A stretch of 11,996 nucleotides of DNA from Archaeoglobi archaeon (GCA_004347865.1 QNUZ01000043.1:1-11996), one strand, 5' to 3'; shown: positions 1 to 6,876, counted from the stretch's first letter. Notes: generated from the sequence alone by a model not told the origin. Numbers and translations are program-made.

Positions 1-411
1 ACCGAAGACTATCGGAAGGCTTATTCTCTTCTCTCTGTTAAGGCTCAGTGTAAGCCAGTACGGCGTTAGAGCGTTGTCTGTCTTGGAAAAACTGTAGCAC
101 CTTTTATCGAAGCGGATGGAAGTCCTTTTAAGCTCCAGAACGCTTTCTTTTTTTCTGTTTTCCTCAAAGCCCTTCAGGATCTCGACAGCCTTATCCCTTG
201 CTGTCTGGATTAAAGCTGTGTTGAGGTTGAAGTGCTCTTTGGCTTTTTCATAGCATTTCTCGTGCAAAAACTTCTTCGATTTGGAATTGTAGCCCAGGTA
301 CCATTTAACGAGTTTGAAATACTCGCTGAGAGTTTTATTCAAAGCCAGGACTTTTGATTTATTCGGCCTGAACACCTTGCCTACAACGCATATCTGGACT
401 TCTTTCTGCAA
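1..411 (-). CDS. tnpB: TnpB-family (IS605 OrfB) protein, N-terminal 137 residues, cut by window edge
   Basis: An open frame runs on the minus strand from 411 to the window edge with no stop. The translation begins MQKEVQICVVGKVFRPNKSK and contains a helical basic stretch (about residues 15-95), then a segment like RFDKRCYSFSK and LNREKRISLPI, matching the N-terminal half of IS200/IS605 OrfB/TnpB proteins. Members of this family are RNA-guided nucleases of transposons and relatives of Cas12; the RuvC-like and zinc-finger parts would lie beyond the window. There is no ATG; I chose TTG at 411 because GGAGATGA (416-423) sits just upstream and an in-frame TAA lies at 433-435. A TATA-like TTTAAATA (445-452) lies suitably upstream. 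It could be intact or degraded; the missing part decides. Family assignment rests on recognition of overall pattern, not on a catalytic motif. Confidence 0.78.
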   Translation of the reverse strand, partial: MQKEVQICVVGKVFRPNKSKVLALNKTLSEYFKLVKWYLGYNSKSKKFLHEKCYEKAKEHFNLNTALIQTARDKAVEILKGFEENRKKESVLELKRTSIRFDKRCYSFSKTDNALTPYWLTLSLNREKRISLPIVFG

Positions 412-444
412 GGGGTCATCTCCAAGGCTTTCTTAACGCAGAAC

Positions 445-452
445 TATTTAAA
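445..452 (-). promoter_or_regulatory. TATA-like box upstream of tnpB
   Basis: TTTAAATA on the minus strand is centred about 37 bases before the TTG at 411. Transcription starting about 26 bases downstream would begin close to the Shine-Dalgarno at 416-423, giving a very short leader. Position and composition support it; nothing else does. Confidence 0.4.
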
Positions 453-455
453 CCT

Positions 456-497
456 TGCCCATTCATCCCAGAGCTTTAGCTCTGGGTTTTCTGGGCA
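456..497. repeat. Nested imperfect hairpin at probable IS left end
   Basis: A perfect 8-bp stem CCCAGAGC / GCTCTGGG (467-474 and 479-486) with a 4-base loop is nested in an outer perfect 6-bp stem TGCCCA / TGGGCA (456-461 and 492-497). The two stems are separated by a symmetric 5x5 internal loop (462-466 and 487-491). It sits between the nadM stop codon and the tnpB promoter. Subterminal hairpins are what the Y1 HUH transposase TnpA recognises in IS200/IS605 elements, so this is the likely element end. It could also act as a 3' processing or termination structure for the nadM mRNA, though no long T-tract follows on the minus strand. Confidence 0.7.
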
Positions 498-513
498 CCC
501 ATTTTTATAACTT

Positions 514-1035
514 TTAGTCTGTTGTATTAATTCTCCTTAGCCTTTCGACACCATTGAGTTCCCTGATGATCCTTGCTACAGCTTTAGGAACGCATTCTTC
601 CCAATTTCCGCCGTTAAGGATCATCTTTCTGATTGTAGTACCCCGAAGTTTTTCCCTATTGAAGTTAGGAGGCTGAATAACTTCAAGTCCTGCATCTTTG
701 AATACCTGTCCAATTACCGGGTTTCTCGTGATGATAGCCTGTATTTTTGGCACGAGATGCTGGATGTATATTGCGTTACCAACGTATACACTCATCGTCG
801 GGACTGTAGCCGTTATTATTCTGTCGAGGCTTATTCCCTCCTCTTTTAATGATTCTCTAATCATTGTAATTCTTTCTCCTGCAGTAAATGGATTTCTCAG
901 TGTATGGCTCTCGTCTGCCATGCCTACAAGCAAAACGAGCTCGTCAAAGCGTTCCAAAGCCCATCTGATCACACTTAGATGTCCAAGGTGAAAGGGTTGG
1001 AATCTCCCGAAGATCAGTGCTCTTCTAACTTGCAT
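514..1035 (-). CDS. nadM: Nicotinamide-nucleotide adenylyltransferase, archaeal type
   Basis: This cytoplasmic enzyme joins NMN and ATP to give NAD+ and pyrophosphate, the last common step of de novo and salvage NAD synthesis. The 173-residue product opens with the nucleotidyltransferase signature GRFQPFHLGH (residues 10-19; the HxGH histidines bind ATP phosphates) and carries a C-terminal GTTIRKM (132-138), the counterpart of the ISSTxxR-type motif. The length fits archaeal NadM proteins. The ATG at 1035 puts the signature where it belongs. No clear Shine-Dalgarno is present, and only 8 bases separate it from the stop of the small membrane-protein gene, so it is probably translated from the iorA transcript by coupling or reinitiation. 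The possible mobile-element end begins within about ten bases of its stop codon. Confidence 0.93.
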   Translation of the reverse strand: MQVRRALIFGRFQPFHLGHLSVIRWALERFDELVLLVGMADESHTLRNPFTAGERITMIRESLKEEGISLDRIITATVPTMSVYVGNAIYIQHLVPKIQAIITRNPVIGQVFKDAGLEVIQPPNFNREKLRGTTIRKMILNGGNWEECVPKAVARIIRELNGVERLRRINTTD

Positions 1036-1043
1036 AAAGATTG

Positions 1044-1241
1044 CTATAAAGGTGGTTTTAAAATCTTGTCCTTTTTTAGCACAATCAGAAGGGCTGTTGT
1101 CAAGCTAAGCATGATGGCTAATGTAACAGAGATCCAAAAACCGAATCTTGAAACGTAGAAGACCGAAAAGGTGATAAAAAATACCGAAATAATAGTAGAA
1201 CTTAGTGAAATCTTCCAGCTAAGCTCCCTGAGCTCGAGCAT
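1044..1241 (-). CDS. Small two-helix membrane protein (65 residues), unknown function
   Basis: I do not recognise this protein. It has two strongly hydrophobic segments, about residues 11-30 and 35-55, joined by a short turn containing R32, and a basic tail (KKDK, 56-59) that suggests both ends face the cytoplasm. It looks like a genuine gene: it has a strong Shine-Dalgarno AAGGAGAG (1245-1252) with good spacing to the ATG at 1241, it overlaps the end of iorA by 23 bases, and nadM starts 8 bases after its stop. That arrangement implies translational coupling within an iorA-nadM operon. It could be a small subunit for an unrelated membrane complex; there is no evidence that it interacts with IorA or NadM. 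Confidence 0.72.
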   Translation of the reverse strand: MLELRELSWKISLSSTIISVFFITFSVFYVSRFGFWISVTLAIMLSLTTALLIVLKKDKILKPPL

Positions 1242-3096
1242 CTTCTCTCCTTATTGCACCTTTCGGACAGAGTTGGGAGCAGACTCCACAACCAATGCAT
1301 AGAGTGGGATCGATCCATACCTTTTGGTCGAAGTTCAATGCAGGGCAATTGAAAGTTCCTATACATTCCATGCAGAGATCGCACTTTTCCGTAACCTTCA
1401 GTGGAATGATACCCGACTTCCTCCTTTTCTCTCTAGCCCATAGAATTGCGCAAGCTTGTCGTGCGATTACTACTGAAACACCTTCGTGCTCCAGCGCTCT
1501 TTTCAGAGTCTCTACCATTCTTTTCACATTGTAGGGATTCACAACTTCGACGAAATCAACTCCGCAACCTTTTACGATATCTTCTATCTTTACTTTTCCG
1601 CCATTCTCCCCGCAGGCTCTTACACCTGTGCCCGGATGGGGCTGATGACCGGTCATTGCAGTTGTCGAGTTATCCAAAATAACGAGTACGAATTTGGCCT
1701 TGTTGTAGACCGCATTTATCAGTGCCGGAATTCCTGCGTGCAGAAAAGTTGAATCACCGATCGTCGCTATTATTTTATCCTTCAGGACATGGGCAAGGCC
1801 ATTTGACACTCCTACGCTTGCACCCATGCAGATCGTGATGTCCACAGCTTCCAGGGGCTTGTTTATTCCTAGGGTGTAGCAGCCTATGTCTGAAGGTAGG
1901 CAGGCGTTTCCGAGCTCGTTAACAACTTTTCTTATGGCGTAAAACGCTGCTGTATGCGGACAGCCAGCACAAAGCACCGGTGGTCTTGGAGGGGCGATTT
2001 TTGAAATCTCCTCTGTTTTCTTCAGGATCTCATCGTAATTTCTAGTGGGCTTAATTCCTAGAGCTTTTGCAATTCCCAGCTCCACTTTAGAAACGTTGTA
2101 TTCGTAATCCATTGGCATATAGCCGTTCGTCTTGCCGAAGACGCTGATACCCATGGCTTTTAAGTGGAGCTCGACAAAAGGATCAACCTCTTCTACCACA
2201 ATTACCGAATCCAAGTTCGAAACGAATTTCTCAGTCAGCTTTTCTGGGACTGGATGGGTTGAAGATAACTTCAGAGTTGGAAGCTTCAATTTCAGCATTT
2301 TCATCGCATCCTTTGCGTAAGCATAGCTCAGACCGCAAGCAATAAGACCGATTTTTCCCTTTCCGTCTTCGATCCAGTTCATTTCCCAGGTATTGAAAAA
2401 ATTCTGGATCTCTGAAATCTTTCTATTCAATATGGGTTTTAGCTTTCTGGCAATTGCGGGTAAAACAACATCAGTGTCAGCATGTCGAACCCATTTTACC
2501 TTTTCTAGTTTTTTTTCGGGAATTTTTCCGAGTTTAACTATCCCGCTCTGATGACTGAGCCTGGTATAGCTTCTGAAAATCATAGGGAGACCGAATTTCT
2601 CAGATAGTTCAAAACATTGTTTTGTTATTTCCTTGGCTTCCTGAACACTCGAAGCTTCGACAACAGGAAGCTTTGCAATTTTTCCGTACCATCTGTTGTC
2701 TTGCTCATTTTGACTGCTGTACATACTTGGATCGTCTGCCGAGACCAGCAAAAATCCACCCCTCGCTCCAACATAAGCGAAGCTTAGCAAAGCGTCAGCA
2801 GCAACGTTTACTCCAACATGTTTCATGCATGCCATCCCCCTTTTTCCAGCAAGTGATGCACCGATTGCAACTTCAAGTGCCACTTTTTCGTTTGTGGAGT
2901 ATTCCACGTAGAATTCCATTCTATCTTTCAGTACTCTGCAAGCTTCGCTAAGCGTATCTAGAATCTCGGAAGAAGGTGTTCCGGGATAAGCGGAACAAAC
3001 ATCTATTCCCGCCTCTATTGCTCCTCTGGCTATGGCTTCGTTTCCGAGAAGTAGAACTCTTTCACCCTCGCTGTCCCTGATAACGTCTTTGAGCAT
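1219..3096 (-). CDS. iorA: Indolepyruvate:ferredoxin oxidoreductase, alpha subunit
   Basis: IorA, with IorB, oxidatively decarboxylates aryl pyruvates from aromatic amino acid transamination to aryl-acetyl-CoA, reducing ferredoxin. The 625-residue product has the expected order: an N-terminal pyrimidine-binding domain (AYPGTPSSE, 36-44), a central domain, a TPP-binding domain with CAGCPH (376-381), GDST (447-450) and DNSTTAMTGHQPHPG (475-489), and a C-terminal ferredoxin domain. The first cluster is C572, C575, C578, C584, with a 5-residue gap before the last cysteine; the second is C600, C603, C606, C610. Length fits the family. A TATA-like box about 27 bases before the ATG at 3096, with no Shine-Dalgarno, suggests a leaderless mRNA. 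No iorB lies nearby; the next genes are a small membrane protein and nadM, so the beta subunit must be encoded elsewhere. Confidence 0.93.
   Translation of the reverse strand: MLKDVIRDSEGERVLLLGNEAIARGAIEAGIDVCSAYPGTPSSEILDTLSEACRVLKDRMEFYVEYSTNEKVALEVAIGASLAGKRGMACMKHVGVNVAADALLSFAYVGARGGFLLVSADDPSMYSSQNEQDNRWYGKIAKLPVVEASSVQEAKEITKQCFELSEKFGLPMIFRSYTRLSHQSGIVKLGKIPEKKLEKVKWVRHADTDVVLPAIARKLKPILNRKISEIQNFFNTWEMNWIEDGKGKIGLIACGLSYAYAKDAMKMLKLKLPTLKLSSTHPVPEKLTEKFVSNLDSVIVVEEVDPFVELHLKAMGISVFGKTNGYMPMDYEYNVSKVELGIAKALGIKPTRNYDEILKKTEEISKIAPPRPPVLCAGCPHTAAFYAIRKVVNELGNACLPSDIGCYTLGINKPLEAVDITICMGASVGVSNGLAHVLKDKIIATIGDSTFLHAGIPALINAVYNKAKFVLVILDNSTTAMTGHQPHPGTGVRACGENGGKVKIEDIVKGCGVDFVEVVNPYNVKRMVETLKRALEHEGVSVVIARQACAILWAREKRRKSGIIPLKVTEKCDLCMECIGTFNCPALNFDQKVWIDPTLCIGCGVCSQLCPKGAIRREDARAQGA
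1245..1252 (-). promoter_or_regulatory. Shine-Dalgarno of the 65-residue membrane protein gene
   Basis: AAGGAGAG on the minus strand lies 3 bases before the ATG at 1241 and inside the 3' end of iorA. It is the clearest ribosome-binding site in this operon and the main support for the small gene being real. Confidence 0.65.
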
Positions 3097-3118
3097 GGAA
3101 GAGCGTTGGGGGTGTGAG

Positions 3119-3127
3119 ATAAAATTT
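3119..3127 (-). promoter_or_regulatory. TATA-like box of the iorA operon
   Basis: AAATTTTAT on the minus strand is centred about 27 bases upstream of the iorA ATG, the usual archaeal box A to start-site distance. Together with the lack of a Shine-Dalgarno in the C-rich stretch before the ATG, this predicts a leaderless transcript. Confidence 0.5.
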
Positions 3128-3219
3128 TTTGCTAAACTCGGTTTTTGATATAGATTGATGCAGAGCCATATTGAGCATTTTTTAGTGAGCTGTAAACCAA
3201 ATTAGTATAGGTACCTTTT

Positions 3220-3231
3220 TTGTTCGAACAA
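3220..3231. repeat. 12-bp perfect palindrome TTGTTCGAACAA next to tRNA-Val
   Basis: A perfect inverted repeat lies four bases beyond the 3' end of the tRNA. It shares GTTCGAA with the T-arm of that tRNA. It could be an operator for iorA, a 3' processing signal for the tRNA, or chance; nothing decides between these. Confidence 0.3.
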
Positions 3232-3235
3232 GAAT

Positions 3236-3307
3236 GGGCTCGCCCGGATTCGAACCGGGGAACTTCGCCGTGTCAAGGCGACGTCATAACCGCTAGACCA
3301 CGAGCCC
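3236..3307 (-). tRNA. tRNA-Val, anticodon GAC
   Basis: The minus strand folds into a complete cloverleaf of 72 bases. The acceptor stem is GGGCTCG/CGAGCCC. The D-stem is GTC/GAC with A14, G18 and G19. The anticodon stem is TCGCC/GGCGA around the loop TTGACAC, giving anticodon GAC (valine codons GUC and GUU). The variable loop is 5 bases, and the T-arm is CCCGG-TTCGAAT-CCGGG. No CCA is encoded, so it must be added after transcription. It starts 23 bases after the gatE stop codon on the same strand, so it may be processed from the gatE operon transcript or use a weak promoter overlapping the gatE end. Confidence 0.96.
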
Positions 3308-3330
3308 TACGAAGTTTTAAGTATTTTGAC

Positions 3331-5181
3331 TTATGAATTTTGCGGTTCGATCTCTTTAAGTTTTCTGGCTATTGCCTCTCTCAGCTTTTCTGCAATAATC
3401 TTGCCATCTACCTTGCCCCTGAATTCTCCCATGACTATGCCCATTAGTGGTTTAAAGGCATTCTCACCTTTTTCTGCTATAAGTCCTATCTTTTCGTCAA
3501 CGAGTTTTTGAATGAAGTTATCAACATCGCTCCTCGAGCCAATCTTTTTCTTTAATTCATCTTTGTTGGCAGTTGGGTTCTCTATCAGCGCTCTAAGAGC
3601 AGTCTCGGCACCCTCTTTCGCGATATCTCCATCCTTGATCATTTCCAAGACCATCCTGAAGTGGTTTTCATTTAAAACATCAACGTTACAGTTTTCCCTT
3701 CTGAGCTCGGTAGGGATCACATGAATAACCCTTGCAACAATCGTGGGCAAAATAGAGCTGGAAAATTCTTCGAAAAGCCCATAGTACTTTGAGTCTGCAA
3801 TCTCGGAGGCTAGATCCTCTGGTAAAAGCTTAGCATATCTCCTCGCTCTTTCCTCAATCAGTTCGGGTATTTCAACATCTAAGTAGTCCCAAGAAAGCAC
3901 GGGCGGAACATCGGTTTCTGGATACATTCTTGCCGAACCCGGGAGTGGGCGAAGGTAGGAGGTAGTTGCATCTTCATTGGCCTTTCTGGTTTCTTCAGGA
4001 ACTCCAATTAGGCAGAACTTAGCCCTTTCCAGTATCCTGCGCAAGGCCCTTTCGGCTCTCTGTGGCTCTCCCGCAGCTATTACAACCGCGTCACCTTCTA
4101 ATGCTCCGACTACGCTCCTGAGTGTTTTGACTTCTTCTGCGGTTATGCCGTAGCCTGGAAGCTCGTCGGTGTGAAATATCCCGCCCAACCCAAATGCCTT
4201 GGCTATATCTGCAAATTCACTCCCAAGCCTTCTTCCAGGCTGAATTTCCATACCGACTATTCCTGAGAAATTTCTAAGTAAGATCGCCTTCACGTTTTTT
4301 CCTCTTAATATCTTCGACTTTGTACCTCTGAAAACCTCTGTCACGTCGAAAATTTGATCCAAAACATGCGCGTTTCTATTTCTTAGCAGATCTCTTATCT
4401 TGAGCAGATTTATCTGTCTCAAAACTTCATATTCGACGACTTTATCGATCAATTCCAATTCTTGAACGCCTTTTATCTCAACCCTTGCCCCTCCCTTTAT
4501 GCTAATATTTACATCCTGTCTTATCGTCCCAATACCTCTTTTTACCTTGCCGGTCGATCTGAGGATCATTCCTATCTTCTTTGCAGTCTCTTTGGCAATT
4601 TCAGGAGTTTTTATGTCCGCTTTGGTTCCTATTTCAATCAGAGGTATTCCCAATCTGTCCAGAGAGTAAACTGTATATCCCTCGCCATCCTCAACCTTCC
4701 GGCAAGCCTCCTCTTCAAGGCACAGTGTCCCGATTCCAATTTTTTCACCCCTCACCTCTATTTCTCCATCTACGGCGACCAGAGCGGTTCTTTGAAAACC
4801 GGTTGTGTTGCTTCCATCGATTACGATCTTTCTCATCACGTGAATCTCGTCAAGAATTATCATTTTCAGCATTTTTGCAACCTGGATAGCTATTTTTAGG
4901 GCCTCTTTGTTTATCTCGGTTGGCGGCTCCTCGTCTGCCTCGACCAGACAGGTTGTGTCGTAGTACTTATACAGGAACTTCTTTCCCCTCTCGATCTCTT
5001 CTTTTGCGGCTCTATCCTCTTCGCCCATTTCGCTTCTCTTTAACCTCAAATATCGTTTTATCTCTAGCTTTGGATCCTCTGAGGACTCTGTCGGGCATCT
5101 GCAGAAAAGCTTCTCTTTTGTATCAAGCTGCTGGTGAATCTCGATACCAACTTTCAAACCGTGCCAGTTCTCTTCAGACAT
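3331..5181 (-). CDS. gatE: Glutamyl-tRNA(Gln) amidotransferase subunit E
   Basis: GatE is the archaea-specific GatB-type subunit. With the glutaminase GatD it converts Glu-tRNA(Gln) to Gln-tRNA(Gln), needed where glutaminyl-tRNA synthetase is absent. The 616-residue product begins with the family's HGLKVGIEIHQQLDT (7-21) and LFCRCP (25-30), has the kinase-like core motifs GIPLIEIGTKADI (178-190) and GIGTIRQDVNISI (216-228), and carries the central inserted AspRS-like region (about 285-400) that separates GatE from GatB. MYPETDVPPV (419-428) follows, then the helical and YqeY-like tail (about 440-610) that grips the tRNA elbow. Length and order match full-length GatE. The start overlaps the preceding gene by 28 bases, with AGGAGGG (5193-5199) and AAGGAT directly upstream of the ATG. 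gatD is not in the window. Confidence 0.95.
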   Translation of the reverse strand: MSEENWHGLKVGIEIHQQLDTKEKLFCRCPTESSEDPKLEIKRYLRLKRSEMGEEDRAAKEEIERGKKFLYKYYDTTCLVEADEEPPTEINKEALKIAIQVAKMLKMIILDEIHVMRKIVIDGSNTTGFQRTALVAVDGEIEVRGEKIGIGTLCLEEEACRKVEDGEGYTVYSLDRLGIPLIEIGTKADIKTPEIAKETAKKIGMILRSTGKVKRGIGTIRQDVNISIKGGARVEIKGVQELELIDKVVEYEVLRQINLLKIRDLLRNRNAHVLDQIFDVTEVFRGTKSKILRGKNVKAILLRNFSGIVGMEIQPGRRLGSEFADIAKAFGLGGIFHTDELPGYGITAEEVKTLRSVVGALEGDAVVIAAGEPQRAERALRRILERAKFCLIGVPEETRKANEDATTSYLRPLPGSARMYPETDVPPVLSWDYLDVEIPELIEERARRYAKLLPEDLASEIADSKYYGLFEEFSSSILPTIVARVIHVIPTELRRENCNVDVLNENHFRMVLEMIKDGDIAKEGAETALRALIENPTANKDELKKKIGSRSDVDNFIQKLVDEKIGLIAEKGENAFKPLMGIVMGEFRGKVDGKIIAEKLREAIARKLKEIEPQNS

Positions 5182-5753
5182 ATCCTTCTGATCCCTCCTC
5201 TAACGTCTACTAAAACAGCTTCTGGGGCTATTATCGGTTTGTAACCAGCAAGAGCCTTGATAATTTCCATCGACTGAAGTCCACAGGTAATCGTATAGCT
5301 GATCGGGTCTCTTTCAGTCTTTGGATACTCCAATTCCCAGAATTTGATGCCGTCAGGGAGAAAGGTGGTGACGATGTCTGGAACAAATGGTACTCCGATT
5401 TCCTCCGCTACCCTTGCGATTTCTGGGATGTACTTATGTGCTACGATAATGTCAACTCCCTTCAAAATCCTCCTGAGCTCTCTGTGGTCTTCCGGGTATA
5501 GATAAGAAATCACACAGCTGCCATCCGATTTTGGATACACAACATCGTACTGATTTGCTTCCAATGGGTTTATAGTACAGTCTACAAGCGTTTCGAGGGG
5601 AGTTAGAAAGTCGGAAACATAACGAATGCATCCGATTCCACAACGCCATAGAATTTCGAGCATCATCCTGCTTCCCACGACTGCTACGCTGTATTTGCCC
5701 AGATATTCGATCATCTGTCTATCCATCAGTTCCCGCCAGAAGACGTGCTTCAT
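5154..5753 (-). CDS. Degenerate E1/ThiF-like protein, 199 residues
   Basis: The fold resembles ubiquitin-activating (ThiF/MoeB/HesA) proteins. It has an N-terminal RQ-containing helix, a Rossmann-like SVAVVG (22-27), a WRCGIGCIRYVSDF segment (36-49) like the family's 'GVG-I-x-hydrophobic-V-D' strand, and a C-terminal CGLQSMEIIKALAGY (157-171) resembling the end of the ThiF adenylation domain. The glycine-rich ATP loop (GxGGxGS in active members) is replaced by VGSRMM (26-31), and no paired CxxC zinc motifs or obvious nucleotide-binding Arg/Lys set are seen, so it is probably not an active adenylating enzyme. It shares an ATGA overlap with the FBPase gene and runs 28 bases into gatE, so it is translated with both. 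Starts at M10 (5726) or M14 (5714) are possible. Family assignment is by pattern and is moderate. Confidence 0.62.
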   Translation of the reverse strand: MKHVFWRELMDRQMIEYLGKYSVAVVGSRMMLEILWRCGIGCIRYVSDFLTPLETLVDCTINPLEANQYDVVYPKSDGSCVISYLYPEDHRELRRILKGVDIIVAHKYIPEIARVAEEIGVPFVPDIVTTFLPDGIKFWELEYPKTERDPISYTITCGLQSMEIIKALAGYKPIIAPEAVLVDVRGGIRRICLKRTGTV

Positions 5754-6856
5754 ATATCTTCAAATCTGTCCCTGAGGCTTTCTAGTACTTTTGGAAGCGT
5801 GGTATATTCCATTTCTTCGGCTGAGAGCCTGTGAGGCTCAAAAGGTCCGTGTCTGCGCATGTATTCCGCAATCTCGTTAGCCTTCTGTCGGGCATAATCG
5901 AAAGCGGGGTCGTCGAACATATCAACAGGACCAATTAGCTTACCATCGGAGAGTTGGAATCCTGCGCATACGCACCGAGGGGGACCATCAAAACGGGTGC
6001 ATTTTGAATACCTGAATGGTACGGGCATTATTGGGCCGTTGTGGCTTCCACGCATCCAGCCGCTTACTAGGTGTGGGAACGAGAAGGCTTCTAGGATCTC
6101 TCCGACCGCTGGCAAACCACTCTGGGCTCTTATAATTGCAACAGGGTCGTCTTTGCCTACATACTCTCCTGCTACCTGATACAGCTTCTCGGTGCTCACG
6201 ACCGCTACAGGCTCGTCAGCAGGCAGTTTTCCAGTCTTAGGATAAACCCTCTTTATTACAAATCTGCTCTTGCTACCAATCAGTGCTAGAATACTGTATA
6301 ACTCTTCAGGGCTGCGCATAAGCACTCTTTTGTGCTTTAGAATATCCCAGATTTCGAATACGAAGCCAGAATGCATGGAAGGGTCTATTACGAGGCCGGC
6401 AGTGTTGAATGGATCGGCAAATATTCTGAATATCGGAAGGTTAAATGCTCCGGGCTCCGTTTTGTCCATCATGAAAACGAGAAACGGCTCTGATTTTCTT
6501 TTTGTGAATTCCATCTCTGCTATTCCAGGACCTAGACCTCTGATATTACCTGAGAAAGCGTCTTTGAGCAGATCCTGCCCTGCACCGTACAGTTGCATCT
6601 CCTTTGCTCTTTCGGCGCATTTGCTGAAAACGTTCCAAGCAAGTTCGTGGATTTTGGGATTGTCAACTCCTTTTTTGTGAGTCATGAGCAGTTCTAGATC
6701 GTCTCCAGCATTAAAAACGCGGAAATCGATTATTTCACCACTCTCCATAGCTCTTGTTAGGCATTCTTCGGCTAGTTTTTTTATTTCATCAGGGACAATG
6801 GTATGTCCTGCGACACTTCCGACATCAGCCTTTATCAGCGATATTGTTATCTTCAT
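5750..6856 (-). CDS. fbp: Bifunctional fructose-1,6-bisphosphate aldolase/phosphatase
   Basis: This archaeal-type enzyme condenses dihydroxyacetone phosphate and glyceraldehyde 3-phosphate and then dephosphorylates the product to fructose 6-phosphate, making gluconeogenesis effectively one-way. The 368-residue product has the full set of expected residues: D11 and H18 (ADVGSVAGH), D52-D53 (GDD), D131, and YVGKDDP (232-238), whose K235 matches the Schiff-base lysine and Y232 the aldolase tyrosine of characterised enzymes. Y351 lies near the end in the position of the C-terminal active-site tyrosine. Length matches the family. It is the first gene of an operon with the E1-like gene (4-base ATGA overlap) and gatE. 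A TTTAAA box 25-30 bases upstream and no Shine-Dalgarno suggest a leaderless mRNA. Residue equivalences come from recalled structures of the Sulfolobus and Thermoproteus enzymes. Confidence 0.96.
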   Translation of the reverse strand: MKITISLIKADVGSVAGHTIVPDEIKKLAEECLTRAMESGEIIDFRVFNAGDDLELLMTHKKGVDNPKIHELAWNVFSKCAERAKEMQLYGAGQDLLKDAFSGNIRGLGPGIAEMEFTKRKSEPFLVFMMDKTEPGAFNLPIFRIFADPFNTAGLVIDPSMHSGFVFEIWDILKHKRVLMRSPEELYSILALIGSKSRFVIKRVYPKTGKLPADEPVAVVSTEKLYQVAGEYVGKDDPVAIIRAQSGLPAVGEILEAFSFPHLVSGWMRGSHNGPIMPVPFRYSKCTRFDGPPRCVCAGFQLSDGKLIGPVDMFDDPAFDYARQKANEIAEYMRRHGPFEPHRLSAEEMEYTTLPKVLESLRDRFEDI

Positions 6857-6876
6857 GGGGCTGAATTTAGCGTAAA

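Larger units (their letters stand above)
1..505 (-). mobile_element. IS200/IS605-like (tnpB-only at this end) element, left portion
   Basis: The TnpB-like frame together with the subterminal nested hairpin at 456-497 looks like the left end of an IS200/IS605-family element read on the minus strand. Elements of this family have subterminal hairpins rather than inverted terminal repeats and make no target duplication. Only about 45 bases separate the hairpin from the tnpB start, so no tnpA lies on this side; the element would be of the IS1341 (tnpB-only) type unless tnpA lies beyond the window. The exact outer boundary is not visible. TTAT on the minus strand at 506-509 is a candidate target tetranucleotide, which would put the end near 505, but that is inference. 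Confidence 0.55.

Noticed and set aside
467..486. Hairpin as an intrinsic terminator of the nadM operon
   Set aside because: No T-tract follows the stem on the minus strand, archaeal termination does not rely on hairpins, and an outer nested stem next to tnpB fits a transposon end better.
698..991. Plus-strand open frames opposite nadM, iorA, fbp and the AAA+ gene
   Set aside because: All are antisense to well-recognised proteins, with compositions expected of reverse-frame shadows.
3236..3307. Reading the tRNA as Asp (GTC) from the plus-strand text
   Set aside because: The cloverleaf forms on the minus strand, where the loop TTGACAC gives anticodon GAC, valine.
3312..3323. ACTTAAAA as the promoter of tRNA-Val
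   Set aside because: It is centred only about 10 bases before the mature tRNA, so transcription 26 bases downstream would start inside the tRNA.
4462..4899. 145-codon plus-strand open frame inside gatE
   Set aside because: It lies antisense to a fully conserved GatE coding region, has no ribosome-binding site or family features, and is a shadow frame.
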